Assembly: GCF_003641205.1 (NCBI RefSeq)
Contig: NZ_CP032762.1
Span: forward strand, 4,402,001 to 4,466,000
DNA length: 64,000 bases
Reading direction: 5' to 3'
Source: Rhodococcus sp. P1Y
GTDB taxonomy: Bacteria > Actinomycetota > Actinomycetes > Mycobacteriales > Mycobacteriaceae
This document shows, piece after piece, positions 62,336-64,000 of this stretch. How positions within the stretch are numbered: the first letter of the stretch is position 1; every line of letters starts with the position of its first letter. The notes beneath the pieces are model-generated. The model worked only from the letters and a program-made list of their open reading frames with translations, was not told the origin of the DNA and searched no databases. The position numbers were made by a program, and so were the translations under genes.

Positions 62336-64000
62336 GCAGGCACTGTACTTCTCGGGCGCCAGCGCACATGAGCGGCGTTGTCGGAACCGTCCCGAAGCAA
62401 CGACAGGCGCGGCGGGACCTTGTCGGTACGAGAGGTCGGTGGACGTCGCCGACCCGCGCGCCACTGCACAGGCCATTGCGCTCCGGGTCCTCGGTACTCT
62501 TGCTCCGCAGCAGCATGCAGCGTCCACTGTGGGTCGTAGAGGTGCGGTCGACCGAGTGCGCAGATGTCTGCTCGGCCGGCCAGGAGAATGGAATTGACAT
62601 CGTCGTACGACGAAATCGCTCCCACGGCGATGACCGCCACTCCCGCGGCCGCAGCCACCTCGTGACGTATGCGGTCGGCGAACGGAGTTTGATACGACCG
62701 TCCGAACGCCGGCTTCTCTTTCTTGGTCACCTGGCCGGAGGACACGTCGATGGCGGCTGCACCGTGTTCGACGAATGCCCGAACGATCTCGACGGCATCG
62801 TCCACGGTGTTTCCGTCCGGAGCCCAGTCGGTCGCCGAGATACGCACGGATACGGGGAAACTCGACGGGACCGCGCGCCGGACGGCATCGAAGACCTCGA
62901 GCGGGAATCGCAAGCGATTCTCCAAACTGCCGCCGTAGGAGTCCGTTCTGACGTTCGCAACCGGAGACAGGAACGACGAGAGCAGATACCCGTGTGCCGC
63001 ATGGACTTCGATCAGATCGAAACCGGCGGCAACGGCACGCTCGGCCGCTGCGACGAAATCGGCCACCACGATGTCCATGTCCGTGCGAGTTGCCTCGCGC
63101 GGAACGTGACATCCGTCGCCGTACGGAAGCGGTGATGGTCCGATCGGCTCCCAATTGCCCGAATCGAGCGGCTCGTCGATTCCGTCCCACATCAGCTTCG
63201 TCGACCCCTTACGACCCGAATGACCGAGCTGAACTCCGATTTTCGCTGCACTGTTGGCGTGCACGAACGACGTCACCCGGGCCCAGGCATCGCTCTGTTC
63301 ATCCGTCCACAGTCCCGGGCAGCCCAGCGTGATCCGGGCTTCCGGCGACACGCACGTCATCTCGGTCATGAGCAGGCCTGCCCCACCCAACGCCTTGGAC
63401 CCGAGATGGACGAGATGGAATTCTCCGGGCAGACCGTCCACGGCCGAGTACATGTCCATCGGCGAGAGCATGATTCGATTGACCAGGTCCAGTTCACCGA
63501 TGCGCACCGATTGGAACATCGCAGGTGCTGATTCGACCGCGTTTCCACCCGCAACGGCATCGGCGAACCGCTGCTGTACCAGTGCGGCGAACTCGCCGTC
63601 ACGCTCACCGAGATTGTCGAATGTAATTCTGCGAGAACGGGTCAGCAAATTGAAGACGAACTGCGTGTCTTCCTGATCGGCGTAGAGACCGATGTTCTCG
63701 AACCACTCCAGCGACGCCTGGGCCGCCCGCTGGGTGCTCTCCACCACCGGCTTCCGTTCGGCCTGGTACGCAGCGAGAGCGTCGGAGATGTTGGAGTGTT
63801 CATGCACGCAAGCGGCCAGAGCCAATGCGTCCTCCATCGCGAGCTTCGTCCCTGATCCGATGGAGAAGTGGGCGGTGTGTGCCGCATCGCCCAGCAGTAC
63901 CACATTGTCGTCGAACCACCGCTCGTTACGAACAGTCTGGAACGACAACCACTTCGAGTTGTTCGTGAGAATTTCGTAACCGCCGAGATCGTCCGCGAAG
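62332..64000 (-). CDS. Bifunctional FAD monooxygenase/old yellow enzyme fusion (salicylyl-CoA 5-hydroxylase or 2-aminobenzoyl-CoA monooxygenase/reductase type), partial
   Basis: 555 C-terminal residues; the frame runs on past base 64000. The first part is the end of an aromatic hydroxylase FAD domain (VVLLGDAAHTAHFSIGSGTK, then LAMEDALALAACV). From about residue 165 an old yellow enzyme domain follows (VNRIMLSPMDMYS, LGHSGRKGSTK, IEVHAAHGYLLSSFLSP, GGSLENRLRFP). This two-domain build is known for salicylyl-CoA 5-hydroxylases and for anthraniloyl (2-aminobenzoyl)-CoA monooxygenase/reductase, both about 760-780 residues in total. The pair cannot be told apart from this fragment; the neighbours allow either. 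The C-terminus ends in an unusual arginine-rich tail. Confidence 0.9.
   Translation of the reverse strand, partial: FADDLGGYEILTNNSKWLSFQTVRNERWFDDNVVLLGDAAHTAHFSIGSGTKLAMEDALALAACVHEHSNISDALAAYQAERKPVVESTQRAAQASLEWFENIGLYADQEDTQFVFNLLTRSRRITFDNLGERDGEFAALVQQRFADAVAGGNAVESAPAMFQSVRIGELDLVNRIMLSPMDMYSAVDGLPGEFHLVHLGSKALGGAGLLMTEMTCVSPEARITLGCPGLWTDEQSDAWARVTSFVHANSAAKIGVQLGHSGRKGSTKLMWDGIDEPLDSGNWEPIGPSPLPYGDGCHVPREATRTDMDIVVADFVAAAERAVAAGFDLIEVHAAHGYLLSSFLSPVANVRTDSYGGSLENRLRFPLEVFDAVRRAVPSSFPVSVRISATDWAPDGNTVDDAVEIVRAFVEHGAAAIDVSSGQVTKKEKPAFGRSYQTPFADRIRHEVAAAAGVAVIAVGAISSYDDVNSILLAGRADICALGRPHLYDPQWTLHAAAEQEYRGPGAQWPVQWRAGRRRPPTSRTDKVPPRLSLLRDGSDNAAHVRWRPRSTVPA

Overview
The window is high-GC, gene-dense DNA typical of an actinobacterium, most likely Rhodococcus or a close relative in the Nocardiaceae. 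The grounds are dense operons with ATGA/GTGA start-stop overlaps, frequent GTG starts, a DesA3/Rv3230c-type acyl-CoA desaturase pair, an MSMEG_1061-type flavin protein, FadD/FadE genes and many catabolic oxidoreductases. I see no rRNA, tRNA, CRISPR array, phage genes or intact insertion sequence. It reads as accessory or catabolic chromosome; the genus is an inference.

Region 1 (1-17774) is a purine-to-glycerate salvage block. A rightward operon holds the end of hydroxypyruvate isomerase, tartronate semialdehyde reductase, glyoxylate carboligase, glycerate kinase, allantoicase and allantoinase. A leftward operon holds the three xanthine dehydrogenase subunits, an 8-oxoguanine deaminase-type amidohydrolase, a purine permease, the XdhC maturation factor and an MFS exporter. 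A PucR-type activator and a TetR regulator lie divergent to it. Together they would take up purines, oxidise them to urate, and turn allantoin-derived glyoxylate into phosphoglycerate. Uricase, the allantoin-forming steps and a ureidoglycolate-cleaving enzyme are not in the window.

Region 2 (17787-30123) is mixed: a PPOX-family flavin protein, a decayed SDR pseudogene, a GT4 glycosyltransferase, an RsbQ/RsbP-like energy-stress pair (alpha/beta hydrolase plus PAS-PP2C phosphatase), a luciferase-like monooxygenase, a zinc alcohol dehydrogenase, the fatty acyl desaturase with its reductase (ending at a strong terminator), and dicarboxylate and amino-acid transporters.

Region 3 (30294-46295) is catabolic. 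It has an amidase and a luciferase-like oxidoreductase, then a six-gene leftward operon (aldehyde dehydrogenase, MFS, 2,6-dihydroxypyridine-hydroxylase-like FAD monooxygenase, cupin, ACMSD-like amidohydrolase, old yellow enzyme) divergent from a GAF-PucR regulator. A LysR gene, an MFS gene and an FdhF/YdeP molybdoenzyme follow. The six-gene set looks like a route for a hydroxylated aromatic or N-heterocycle; its substrate is unknown.

Region 4 (46275-54165) has a secreted lipase, an acyl-CoA ligase/acyl-CoA dehydrogenase pair, a MerR/SDR divergent pair around a perfect palindrome, a small secreted protein and a DUF2254 membrane protein.

Region 5 (54372-64000) is the most intriguing. A coupled operon encodes an SDR, a flavin monooxygenase, a phytoene-desaturase-like oxidoreductase, an isatin-hydrolase/kynurenine-formamidase-fold cyclase and a benzoylformate-decarboxylase-like ThDP enzyme. 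It is followed by an AraC regulator and, convergently, a thioesterase plus the C-terminal three-quarters or so of a monooxygenase/old-yellow-enzyme fusion of the salicylyl-CoA 5-hydroxylase / 2-aminobenzoyl-CoA monooxygenase-reductase type. One reading, entirely inferential, is an indole- or isatin-like to anthraniloyl-CoA route.
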